From assembly GCA_023055425.1 (NCBI GenBank), contig JALGPY010000007.1:17060001-17124000 (forward strand): 64,000 bases of DNA, written 5' to 3'. This document shows positions 1 to 8,842 of the stretch, in pieces. A program made the position numbers and the translations under genes. The notes beneath the pieces were generated by a model. That model was not told where the DNA came from and ran no database searches. It saw only the letters and a program-made list of their open reading frames with translations. Source of the stretch: Linanthus parryae (Eukaryota; Streptophyta; Magnoliopsida; Ericales; Polemoniaceae). Each line of letters starts with the position of its first letter. Position 1 is the stretch's first letter.

Positions 1-23
1 GTTCGGGGACAGATCCTTGCATA

Positions 24-813
24 AGTATTCTCCCTCATTTTGGAATACTGAGGGCTTGGTGCACAAATGTGCTCAAGCAGGAACTTTTTCTGCCAAATAC
101 TTGATTCTGGAGGTACGCCTTGTAGATTATAACACTACTTGTAAGTGTTTGTTTCCTTTTTAAGTGCGTGCTGTCAAATGAAACAAATTAGTTTGTCAAT
201 GGAACTGAATCGTCTGCGAAATGTTTGTTCGATGTGTCTGTTTGCCTTGGGTGAACACTAATTGTGTGTAATTGATCCGACATTTGGTTGCTATTCAACG
301 TTCCCCATTGCCGATGACCAGATCCTAATACATTTTGGATGGCCTGTAAGAATGTTCCTTGTTCAATCTTTTGCAGTTTCATTTCTCTTTGGTCTTTCAA
401 TTAAAATCTAAGGGGTGATGAAGAAAAAGGTCAGATATGTGTGACGAGGACGTCCTCAACTTTGAGGCAGCTCAAGACGAGGATGTCCTCAACTTTGTGA
501 AATTGGGGATAGATGCTCATCTGAGTATTCTCCCTCATTTTGGAATACTGAAGGCTTGGTCCACATATGTGCTCAAGCAGGAATTTTTTCTGCCAAATAC
601 TTGATTTTGGAGGTACGCCTACCACGACTTGTAATTTATAGACCCTTTTTCTAGTGCTTGCTGTCAATCTATGAGTTGGTAGTTTCGTCGTGAAACAATT
701 AGTTTCTCAGTGAACTGTATCTTATGCTAAATGTTTGTTCGATGTGTCTGTTTGCTTGGATGAACACTAACTGTGTGTAATTGATCCTACATTTGGTTGC
801 TTATCAACGTTTT
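24..813. repeat. diverged direct repeat pair at the left edge
   Basis: Bases 24-303 and 524-813 are two direct copies offset by about 500 bp. They share long stretches such as TCCCTCATTTTGGAATACTG and TGTTTGTTCGATGTGTCTGT, with scattered substitutions and small indels. Neither copy has a convincing reading frame, and the short ORFs here are interrupted. The origin is not recognised; an old tandem or segmental duplication is the simplest reading. Confidence 0.7.
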
Positions 814-1572
814 ATATACAGAATTTATTAACGCTATTGATAATTTCAATGCTTAAAAAGAAATACTTGGAGAAATTAAATAAGGTAAAAGACTTATTTC
901 AGTTTCCATAGTTTCTCGAGTCATCTTCCGAATCTCAACTCTGTTGTCATTACATGAATGTCATATTCTTTACCGGATTAATTTATTCATAAAAAACAGG
1001 TATACCTTGAGAAACTGTTGGCACTCGTGGCTGAAAATACAATAGAAAGATACAATATTGCTTTGTTGGCGGGTCTCCTATTTTTGCATTGCCATTCAAA
1101 AAGTATAAAATGAATATAAAATTGAAAAGGCTTGTTGTATTGCCGTTGCCATTGCCATTGCCATTGTCAATAAACAGTCTGAAATGTCCTCTTGATGTAT
1201 GAGCAGTGTACAAGTCTTTAAATGGTTAAATCCTTGCAAGTTATTATGATTTGGTTCGTTAATGTGATGCTCGCTCTAGAGTTGTCATTGAACATAGTGT
1301 GATTGTGATTCAGTTGTGTAATTACTCATGGGCTGTGGTGAATTGTTGGACAATCACCCAGGGTAATCCCAAAAATATTCATTTATGAGATGTATAAGAG
1401 TCGAACTACTGACCACTCTTCATTATGTTAGCAGCACAAGCCCAAAATATAGATGTTCACATTCTACCCTTCCAATTAAGGTTCACGTATCTACCAGAAA
1501 AAAAGTTAAGGTTCATGTTCACGAGACGTGTGTTGCCCTGCGCTCCCTTGTCCCTGACTTGTTTTTCTAAAT
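814..1572. other. no gene recognised; short TTGCCA microsatellite
   Basis: This is AT-rich sequence with only short, unsupported ORFs. A short imperfect hexamer repeat (TTGCCA units) lies near 1135-1167. I see no RNA gene, promoter or transposon end. Confidence 0.5.
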
Positions 1573-1712
1573 TGCCAATGACCAGATCATAATACATTTT
1601 TGATGGCCTGTAAGAATTTTCCGCGATCAGTCTTTTGCAGTTTCAGTTGTTTTTGGTCTTTCAAGTATAAAATATAAGTGATGATGAAGAAAAAGTTCAG
1701 ATATGTGTGAGA
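1573..1712. repeat. second copy of the 306-450 segment
   Basis: This stretch repeats bases 306-450 in the same orientation. Shared words include ATGACCAGATC, GATGGCCTGTAAGAAT and AGTGATGATGAAGAAAAAG. Because 306-450 directly follows the first unit of the 24-813 repeat, the whole left edge seems to be a shuffled duplication of one sequence. No coding signal is seen. Confidence 0.65.
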
Positions 1713-1720
1713 TCTCATAC

Positions 1721-1933
1721 GATTCTTAGTCTTACATTCAATCTGTTATCAAATAAATCATATCTATGAATTACCCATCAAATGCTTTAAGCATTCAACT
1801 TTCCTTTGTCACACAAACGAAACAGATCCACTCAGATCTAATACCACCCTTAGTCACTTGCATTCAATATTTAATCAAATGAATCAGATATCTCATATGA
1901 AATAGCTATCAAATGCTTTAAGCATTCAACTTA
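1721..1933. repeat. two-copy direct repeat with a short palindrome
   Basis: Bases 1721-1802 and about 1840-1933 are similar. Both end in the shared word ATGCTTTAAGCATTCAACTT, which contains the palindrome ATGCTTTAAGCAT. The copies differ by many substitutions. Function is unknown. The following 1934-2241 holds GGGTT-rich, TE-like sequence without a gene. Confidence 0.5.
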
Positions 1934-2241
1934 AAGTTTAGAGTTTTTTCAAATAGGTGTAGAGTTTTTACAAATGGGTCGGGCTTAAGTTTGAGTGTTG
2001 GCTTGGACGATGGGTTGGGTTGAGCTTGAGTTCACGTTTTCGAATCTCCGGCCCGGTTCAGCCCGACTCAGTCCAACCCGACTAGGCCCATGGCCAGAAT
2101 AGAGGCAATGGACTGCACCTAGACTTGACCTGACCAGAGTTAGTAGCACTAGTACGTTTTTTGTTCCTCCAAACAGACCATTTTATGCTGTTGATTCTAA
2201 CGTCGTGACACAGAGCAGATGAAGAAGGAGAAAAGAGAAAA

Positions 2242-2330
2242 ATGAGCAGCTCAACTCCAGAGCAGCAGCAGAAGAAGAACCAACCGAGCCGTTGTCGCCG
2301 CCTTCAAGAATTCCCATATCCTACCAGGTA
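2242..2330 (+). other. possible first-exon fragment of an unknown gene
   Basis: An ATG at 2242 opens a short frame of Ser/Gln/Lys/Arg-rich residues. It reaches a stop right after a CAG-GTAG word near 2329, which could be an exon-intron border. The adjoining minus-strand Copia relic ends at about the same place, so this may be the host sequence beyond the Copia breakpoint. There is no recognisable domain, and it may simply be chance. Confidence 0.2.
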
Positions 2331-2552
2331 GACTACACCCTCTACTTCTTCACTCATACGAACTCCCGTGTCATCAAAATTTTGTCTTTTAATCTTCCTA
2401 TACGATGCGTAAACCGATGCAACCGTGATAGCCTCTGTAAAAGAGGATAGTTCTGAATGTAAGGTGTTTGTAGTAGAAGCAGAAAAAGCCAAATGTATAA
2501 GGAGTGGCATATTACCATAGTTTTTATTTTTTACAATAGTAGGAGTGCGCAT
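2304..2552 (-). pseudogene. Copia reverse transcriptase N-terminal fragment
   Basis: The frame begins with a His-Pro-Met-Arg-Thr-like entry and continues with an AFSAS...F.EA...A pattern. This is the usual start of the RVT_2 reverse transcriptase domain of plant Copia elements. The catalytic YVDD block is absent because the element stops near 2330. It follows the integrase relic in normal Copia order on the minus strand, with a MITE between them. Confidence 0.55.
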
Positions 2553-2596
2553 AGGATGGCCACTTGTGGATGGTGGGGGGGGGGGATCATCACTGG

Positions 2597-2794
2597 CAGG
2601 GACGGACCCAGAAATATTGTGTAGAGGAGGCCAAAGTAAACAATCTCAAAGCTGGAGGGGGCCATGCAGTAAAAATTTTGATGTATGAGATTATTTCCAA
2701 TTAGAAGAGTACTTGTAAGCCGAATTCTGGGGGGGGGGGGGGGGGGGGGGGAGGGGGCACTGCCCATGCCAGCCTGGGTGTAGTTCCGTCCCTG
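2597..2794. mobile_element. 198-bp hAT-type MITE with perfect 8-bp TSD
   Basis: The element starts CAGGGACGGA and ends TCCGTCCCTG, which are near-perfect inverted termini. It is bounded by the 8-bp direct duplication ATCACTGG at 2589-2596 and 2795-2802. CAGGG termini with 8-bp target duplications are typical of hAT transposons. It has no coding capacity and contains a run of about 23 G at 2729-2751. It lies inside the dead Copia element and so is younger than that insertion. Confidence 0.85.
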
Positions 2795-2910
2795 ATCACT
2801 GGGTTGGAGGCTGACCCGCTTGAACTGGGTGTTGGAGAAGCACCATCACCAAGACAAGCGCTGGAGTAGTATCTGTAGGGGATAAGTCATTGGGAGTGAC
2901 ATGAGGCCTA

Positions 2911-4304
2911 CTAGAAAAGAGGCGAGCAAGGTGGGTGAGTTGCACCAGGGAGACCAGCAGCAGACTGCAACCTGTAAGATCCCTCAGAAAAGGTGGTTGT
3001 TATAGAATCAGTGGGATGCTGGGGAAGGTTTGCATTATCAGAATCAATGCCATCATGATAAGAAGGACCTGAAAAGAAAACAGCAGAATGTGAGGGAGTG
3101 GAAAGAGAATAATCTGTAGGAGCAGTAGCAACATAAGGAAATGAAAACTCATCAAAAATTGCATCTCTACTAATGTAATTTTTTTTGCAAATTTTATCAA
3201 AGCATAAATAACCTTCGTATCCATATGCATAGCCTAAAAAGACACATTTCTTGGTTTTACGATCTAATTTAGAAGAGTTATAATATGTTAACCTAGGTAA
3301 GCAAGCACAACCAAAGACTTTTAAGTTTTCATAATCATGTTTCGTATAAAAAAAACTCATAAGGGGGCTTATGAAAAGTTGTAGAACTAGGCATGCAACT
3401 TATAAGATATGTAGCAGTAGCAACAACATGATACCAAAAACATTTGGGCAATGAAGCATTGTTTAACAGTGTAACAGCAGTTCAATAATGTGACGATGTT
3501 TTGTTTCAGCAAGTCCATTTCGTTGAGGAGTATAAGGACATGATTTTTGGTGAGAAATTCCATGATCACTTAAAAAATGTAAAAATAAAAGCATTGTATT
3601 CACCTCCACCATCAGACCTATTTTTTTTGATAGAATTGCCTAACAATTTTTCAATGAACAATTTATAAGTAGCAAAAACCGATACAACTTCAGGTTTTTG
3701 TCTTAAAAGAAACAATCATGTGAACCTAGAGTAATCATCTATATAAAGAATATAATACTTAAAACCATGATAAGATAGAGCTGAGGCAGGGTCCCAAACA
3801 TCACTGTGCAGTAATGAAGGGGAGTAGTCTCAGTAGATGTAGACGAAGAGTAAGGCAATCTAGATAGTTTTCTAGCAAGACAATGTTCACATAAAGAACC
3901 AATAGTGTTTTTAACAGAAGCAGAATTTTGAACAATAACATAATTTGATAAACTGTTAACACATTTAGCTAATGCAGAAATTGAAGGATGACCATGATGA
4001 GAGTGACACAGTTCAGATTGAATTTTTGACCCAAAAAGGTTTGAGGACAAGAGGCGCGAGACATACAAGATATTGGATACAATCAATTATTTAATGGGAC
4101 CCTAAAAAAATTTGTCGGTGGCCTTGGCTTGAATGCAAAATGAGTCCAGATCAAAATGAATCGTGCATCATGATCAGAACAAATTTTATGAACATAAAGT
4201 AAATTTAAAAAGAGTTTAGGAACATGTAAAAAATTAGATAATGTAAAAGAACAATGTGCAGTGGTGAGATAAGTAGTACCGGACTGCTGTATTGGAAAAG
4301 TCAA
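2911..4304 (-). pseudogene. Copia protease/integrase fragments
   Basis: Several minus-strand frames line up in Copia order. At 4304-4083 is a segment resembling the stretch after the Copia protease (LTTAHCSFTLSNFLHVPKLF). At 4086-3739 is a GAG-pre-integrase segment (HSHHGHPSISALAKCV, then CEHCLARKLSRLPY). At 3569-3387 the frame carries the integrase PYTPQRNGLAE block in a shifted frame. At 3360-2911 is the integrase C-terminal FGCACLPRLTYYN...FLGYAYGYEGYLCFD region. Frameshifts and stops separate them, so no integrase can be made. This agrees with established Copia domain order PR-IN-RT-RH. Confidence 0.8.
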
Positions 4305-5287
4305 GAGTAATGTGGTTGATGCTCAGTGTCCCAAGGCCAAATGTCTGAAATAGGAGCTTGTTGAGGAGAAGAGTGAGCTTCGATGGCGGAGAGCTGCTGA
4401 AGTGGGTGCCTGCCTTGGTAGGCATAGTCCATATGTGGTAGCAATCGATGGCGGAGTGAAAATCGTAACCGCAAATTTGACAGACCCGATCCCAGACCCG
4501 GTTCCATATTTCTAACTGGGACCCTAACCAGAATCGGTACCATATGCAAATCCATAACAAGATCCATAACCGGAGTGGGAAACAGCCGAAAGCCGAACGA
4601 CCCCCTCTGGAATTCGATCGGCCACCGCCACCACTTCGGTGACCAAATTGACTGCCACCATGATGTCCAGTAGGGTTACGGCCACCACGGCTGTGGTAGA
4701 AGGCCCTCGAATCAATTTATTGGGTCTGAGCCGCCTGAGACTCACGCATCTTCTCCTCGGCTTTGAGTAGAACATGTAGTTCCTCAAAGGAGATCGGAAC
4801 AAAATGGATGCAAAGAGAGGAGCAGAAAGTTATACTCCGCCGGAAGATCATTAGAGTGTAAAGGGTCATGTCTTCATCGTGATAAAGGAAGAGGAAACGG
4901 CAAGCTTGTCTTTGATGGTTGTAAGCCTCTGCAGGTACAAATCTATGGAGTTTGTGCATTTTTATATGGAAGCCTTATCGACTTTGAGGGAAAAACACGA
5001 GATCTAGTAAGGGACGCATAGCTCCTCTCAAGAACAAGTCAGGCATCACGAGAGATAGTAGATCCAATCTCTTGAGTCAAAGACTCTTGGGAAAGTGTGG
5101 CGTTGATGATCTTTAAGATCACCAAATCTTGAAGGTGCCAAACTGTAAACGCCGGAGTCACCGTCGGAGAAGGTCTACCGGTTGCACCGGCAAGATGCTG
5201 AAGAGGGAAAGAGATAGACCCATCGAGATGCCCAAATAAAGAGTAGATTTTGAAGATTGAGGTCATGATTTGATGCTTCGAGAGCAC
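4305..5287 (-). pseudogene. Copia gag fragments (UBN2-like)
   Basis: The minus-strand frame at 5287-5039 contains a VTPAFTVWHLQDLVILKIIN segment. The frame at 4959-4717 contains EDMTLYTL and PISFEELHVLLKAEEKMRESQ. Both are hallmark stretches of the Copia gag polyprotein (UBN2/retrotran_gag family). A Gly/Arg-rich region follows, where a zinc knuckle would be expected, but it is scrambled. The fragments sit directly after the primer binding site, as expected for gag. Confidence 0.75.
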
Positions 5288-5387
5288 AAAATTGGAGGCA
5301 TCTAATTTAACAGTATTAGGTTATGTATGTTGGAGAGTAATTATAACATTGGTGAAGTTGTGGTGCTTGTGGTAAGAGCCATCACTG

Positions 5388-5399
5388 CTCTGATACCAT
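5388..5399 (-). other. primer binding site (initiator tRNA-Met type)
   Basis: The plus strand reads GCTCTGATACCA here, the complement of TGGTATCAGAGC. This is the common Copia primer binding site complementary to initiator tRNA-Met. It lies right against the LTR and fixes the element's orientation. Confidence 0.85.
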
Positions 5400-5770
5400 G
5401 AAGGAATTTAGGATTCTTGAGAGAAAACGCAGAGAGAAAACGAAGAAGATGAAATGTATTATTTTTAGAATAATTAATGAATAGATTCAAAAAAAAAATT
5501 TATGAATACAGAGAGAAAGATAGATTATATAGGAGTCACCTCAACGGTCAGATGTCGGCAGATCTAATGGCCAGAAGCAACCCTAATGACAGTCGAATTA
5601 GGGATATACATGGAAGAGACTAAAATGCCCTTATAGGATGGGTTGTACAATATAATAGAAACAGGCTTGGGCTTCAATTGAGGCCCATCAGGGATATAAT
5701 TGGCTGAAATATAACTATCTATTAAACGGAACATACCAACCCATACCCTTATACTCACCATACCAAACCC
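5399..5770 (-). mobile_element. 5' LTR of the decayed Copia element
   Basis: The LTR begins TGAAGGAATTTAGG next to the primer binding site. The outer boundary near 5760-5770 is approximate, since no second LTR exists to compare. It contains a TATAT stretch near 5524. Confidence 0.5.
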
Positions 5771-6031
5771 ATTAGAAGCTAACTTTTAATGGGTGTCCCC
5801 TGTCAGTGGATGGAGTGTGGACATATACCACCCTTATGTTACAATCTGTTAGTGTAGGGGGGGGGTGCAAGCTGACTTTTTCGTGACCATTTTACCCTTA
5901 TAAATTATGGACAAATAACATCATTTTTTTGTTTATTGTTGAATTCATCATGTTCTTGATGTTCTTGAGCACTACCACCAAATCCCTACCACCACCACCA
6001 ACACCACTACCAACACAACAACAACAACAAT

Positions 6032-6082
<51 letters not shown>

Positions 6083-7289
6083 TGAATTTAAATTAAACTA
6101 AAACCAGAAAAAATAGCTCCCTCTCCCCCTCTGTCTGAATTGGACCACAACTGGCGGCTTTACAACCGACAAAACTGAAGGATAAAGCACCAAGAAGCTC
6201 GACAGAGCAGCCACATCCTTCAAAAGCTCACCGGATGAACACCACTGAGTGGTTCAACCCACACACCTGAATCAGATTGATCCACAGAGATGGACCACAC
6301 GTCATAACAAAAAGGCAAAAGAATACCATATTTGAAAGTTAGACTAGTCGAAGAAGACCTAAACCGACATGAACCAGAGAAGATTGGGGTATGTCCATCT
6401 CATCACTCCACCAATCGAAGCCCTCCTATCACCAAGACTTGATAAGTATATGTTAAGACCAAATCTAATATGTGAAAACAAAGTAGATAACCAACACTTG
6501 GAGGAATCAACCAAAACATGTGAAGAGAGAGCATCTTCATGGAGCAGATATGAAGCGCCAAGGGAACAAGGTGTTCAGGCTAGATTGGAGGAATGGAGGT
6601 GGGTCTCGGTGTTGGTTGTCAAAAATGGAGAAGATATGAGATGAGAAGGAGGTTGGCGGGGTTGGTGGTGGCTAGGGTTATAGAGAGAGGGAGAGAGAGA
6701 GGGGGCAACCCAATTCGCAAAATCAAACCCAAATCCTCACCAGTCACCACCTAACCACCGCCTTCCTCTTTGTCTTGGACCACCACGCCGAAATACCCCA
6801 TGAATTCCGACGAAGAAACCCAGAGGAGGGAGAAGAAGCAGAAAATCCACCCCCAATGGATTCAACCGCCAAGGAGGAAGAGTGAAGACGACGAATTGAA
6901 TTTCCTATCCGCCTATCCACCGCCGCGTATCTCCAGAACTCAACCCATCTCGGGTCTTTCCATGAAGGTAAGAGAAGGCATGGTGCTGGTGATGTGGAGG
7001 AGATGGACAGAGGGAGAGGGATACGATCGTGTAGAGAGAGATAAAGAGGGGGCTCCTAGGTTAGAAATGGGATGAGAAGGAGAAGAATTGGTATTTTTAG
7101 TGGCGTAATTTCTTTAAATCTTGAGGGTATTTTTTTCTTTCAACCCCTCCGTTAGTGTGGTGTTAGTTTCCAACTCTGACAGGTGTACAAAAAGTATTTA
7201 TCCACAGTGCAGGGGGTAAAATGTATTTAATCCGTAATACGAGGGTGGAAAATATCTGTTACCCTTAAAGGATACTCTCGATGTTATTT
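5771..7289. other. low-coding region, possibly a decayed DNA transposon
   Basis: The region has GA-rich tracts, a CAA microsatellite and two unsupported ORFs (6369-6644 and 6770-7075). The second contains an exon-like stretch from an ATG at 6800 ending in ATGAAG-GTAAGAG near 6970, a good splice-donor word. The outer parts (5790-5850 and the complement of 7180-7265) share short words such as CCACCCT followed by TTAC, so a decayed Mutator-like element carrying gene fragments is possible but unproven. Confidence 0.25.
6012..6081. repeat. (CAA)n microsatellite
   Basis: About 70 bp of nearly uninterrupted CAA triplets, preceded by CCA-rich triplets. No reading frame supports a polyglutamine protein here. 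Confidence 0.95.
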
Positions 7290-7438
7290 AAAAATAAGTA
7301 TTCTCACCAGCAAAACTTGACACATGTAACGGATAGTTGGGTCCCTTAAGCTTGATGTCTAAAGTTTCAGGATTCAAATCTTAGTTAAGCACCTAAATAA
7401 TTAGTCTTTAACTACCGGCTGGTTCGTAAAAAAAAAAA
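7290..7438 (+). mobile_element. candidate tRNA-derived SINE
   Basis: An A-box-like TAGTTGGGT lies near 7334 and a B-box-like GATTCAAATC about 37 bp downstream, and the unit ends in a run of about 11 A. Imperfect flanking repeats TACTCTCGATGTTATTT and TACTCTTAGTGTCATTT surround it. This fits a tRNA-derived SINE, but the boxes are degenerate and it could be chance. Confidence 0.35.
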
Positions 7439-7727
7439 GTACTCTTAGTGTCATTTGGCATTCATCAAATGTGTTTTTGCATTACCAGTCAGATCAAATT
7501 TTCAACAAGTTGACTAGAAAAAGTACTCCCGTTGTTTACACGTCGTCAAGGGTCGCATGTGCTTTAGTTGTGAGCGTTGAAGTACTAGATAACTCTTCCC
7601 AAATTTAGCGAAATTTGAAGCACTAGATAACTCCTCGTTAAAATTTCCCAAATTAGGTCTGACCGACTAAAGTGGTCTCCGACAGTGTGCACATCGGACT
7701 TCTAATTTTAGGTCTTCCTCACGACTT

Positions 7728-7734
7728 TATATAA
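7728..7734 (+). promoter_or_regulatory. TATA box of the interrupted F-box gene
   Basis: TATATAA lies about 68 bp upstream of the F-box gene's ATG at 7796, a normal distance for a plant core promoter with a short leader. Confidence 0.55.
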
Positions 7735-7795
7735 TGATACTTAATACAAGTACGAGAGTTAAACAAGAAGTTGAGAGTCAGACAGAACTCAGGAC

Positions 7796-8179
7796 ATGGC
7801 CGCCACAGTTGATTGGAGTTCGCTCCCCGTTGACCTCGTCCGGCTAATCTATAATATAAATTAGGACGGTTGACTTTAAAATGTCTTTTAGACCGTTAGA
7901 TTGAATTAAACCAAGCCCTTAGATCTCACCTACCACCTCTTAACTATCCACTACTTAACTACCCACTTAACTGCCTACTCCTTTTATTATAATTATAAAA
8001 AAGGGGCTTCCTTTGTTTCTGATTATTTAATACAATAATTTATGTTGTCTTCGTTTTCTGCCCATGTTAGTAGATAAAAATACTCATTTTATTTATGACA
8101 TTACAATAGGCCGTGAAACGTGTTTTTGGGGTAGTGCCCTCGGGCACGGGCAATCACTAGTCGCCAACAAATTGCCAGG
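7796..8179 (+). pseudogene. F-box/DUF295 (KIB-type) gene, 5' part
   Basis: The frame from ATG 7796 reads MAATVDWSSLPVDLVRLI, the start of an F-box as found in plant F-box/KIB1-4 proteins (substrate adaptors of SCF ubiquitin ligases by family knowledge). It is cut after 7847 by a Helitron and resumes at 8161-8179 with ANKLPG. It is cut again by the Gypsy element and continues at 39913 with IEDFAALKTVCRSYRSA. The three pieces read in one frame once the two insertions and the CCAGG duplication are disregarded. This is one gene split over about 32 kb and cannot produce its protein. Confidence 0.85.
7848..8160 (+). mobile_element. 313-bp non-autonomous Helitron
   Basis: The insert begins TCTATAATATAAATTAGG and ends in CTAG. 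A GC-rich hairpin (GTGCCC-TC-GGGCAC) lies about 9 bp before that end. It sits between an A and a T of the F-box reading frame with no target duplication. A 5' TC, a 3' CTRR, a subterminal hairpin and AT insertion are the defining Helitron features. There is no Rep/helicase coding capacity, so it must have been moved in trans. Confidence 0.9.
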
Positions 8180-8442
8180 TGTAGATAGTGCTTTCTGAGT
8201 TGACAGATCTTGGCCACGTGACAACCATCCAGCACACCATATTGTGCTCCACACACACTGGATCACCAGCCGAGCTGATCCATGTGGGGGCTGCGAGACA
8301 GAGCCCTCGCATACCACTGCACGGGACTTGTAGGGACTTAGTGGTTTGGAGGCTAGAGTAAGCCCTGTCGCGTGCGAGCCAAGCCCGCACGCGACCTTTA
8401 GTAACTGCTTTGAGAGATTTATGGCACGAGCTCCATAAACCC

Positions 8443-8467
8443 GGTCAATCCGGTCAAACCCGGTCAA
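8443..8467 (-). promoter_or_regulatory. triple W-box cluster in the LTR
   Basis: Three GGTCAA words (TTGACC on the other strand) lie at 8443, 8452 and 8462, spaced 9-10 bp and about 135 bp upstream of the TATA box. TTGAC(C/T) is the established WRKY binding core. The same cluster occurs at 39544-39568, 18746-18770 and 33524-33548 in the other LTRs. That it drives stress-induced transcription is an inference. Confidence 0.55.
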
Positions 8468-8602
8468 CCTCGTAACGGTTCCGGTATTCGCGCATAACGT
8501 GCTGTAACGGTCCCTATATATGAGGAAGAACCGTTGTGGTTAAGCTAATTAAGCCGCCATTAATGGGCGCATTAACCACACTACAACGGTCACGTTCCCT
8601 GC

Positions 8603-8610
8603 TATATATA
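8603..8610 (+). promoter_or_regulatory. LTR TATA box
   Basis: TATATATA in the context CCCTGCTATATATAGGACG lies about 190 bp before the LTR end. The corresponding word is conserved in the other family LTRs, so it is the likely core promoter of the element. Confidence 0.6.
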
Positions 8611-8805
8611 GGACGTTAACCTTTCCATACAAAGGAGGACACACTAGCCATACGCGGAAGCTCTGCCAAACCTCTGTCTCTCTCTCAGACATTACTACTG
8701 CCTTACTCTCTCCCTACACACAACCCAACTCTTCCTGTGCCATCTCTGATCCTCTACATACGGTGTACACGGAGGTCTCCCCGCCGGAATCTCTTGTGCA
8801 CATTT

Positions 8806-8820
8806 TGGTGAACCCGACGT
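8806..8820 (+). other. primer binding site of outer Gypsy
   Basis: TGGTGAACCCGACGT starts 3 nt after the LTR and opens with the TGG expected opposite a tRNA CCA end. I did not assign the tRNA. The same site occurs in the inner copy at 33168-33182 on the other strand. Confidence 0.8.
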
Positions 8821-8842
8821 GAACTTACCAACAAAAGCAACC

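Larger units (their letters stand above)
2331..5770 (-). mobile_element. decayed Copia (Ty1) retrotransposon, 3' truncated
   Basis: Read on the minus strand, this region carries an LTR (about 5399-5770), a primer binding site, gag, a protease remnant, the GAG-pre-integrase region, integrase, and only the first part of reverse transcriptase. It then breaks off near 2330 with no 3' LTR visible. Every domain is split by frameshifts and stops, so this is an old dead copy. A 198-bp MITE has inserted into its RT-proximal linker. Confidence 0.85.
8180..8802 (+). mobile_element. 5' LTR of outer Gypsy
   Basis: This 623-bp LTR begins TGTAGATAGTGC and ends TTGTGCACA. Its ends match the other three family LTRs in the window. 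It contains a W-box cluster, a TATA box and the transcription leader. Confidence 0.93.

Noticed and set aside
6369..7075. Two ORFs as host genes
   Set aside because: No domain, no supporting exon structure beyond one donor-like word, and the area looks transposon-derived.
8121..8160. GC-rich hairpin as a transcription terminator
   Set aside because: It is the 3' hairpin of a Helitron, shown by the CTAG end and the restored F-box codon.
8093..8467. ORFs of 60-184 codons on either strand of all four Gypsy LTRs
   Set aside because: They overlap LTR promoter sequence, carry no domain, and recur only because the LTRs are repeated.
8819..8842. Possible gag start at GTG 8819
   Set aside because: This codon overlaps the primer binding site; the first ATG is at 8843.
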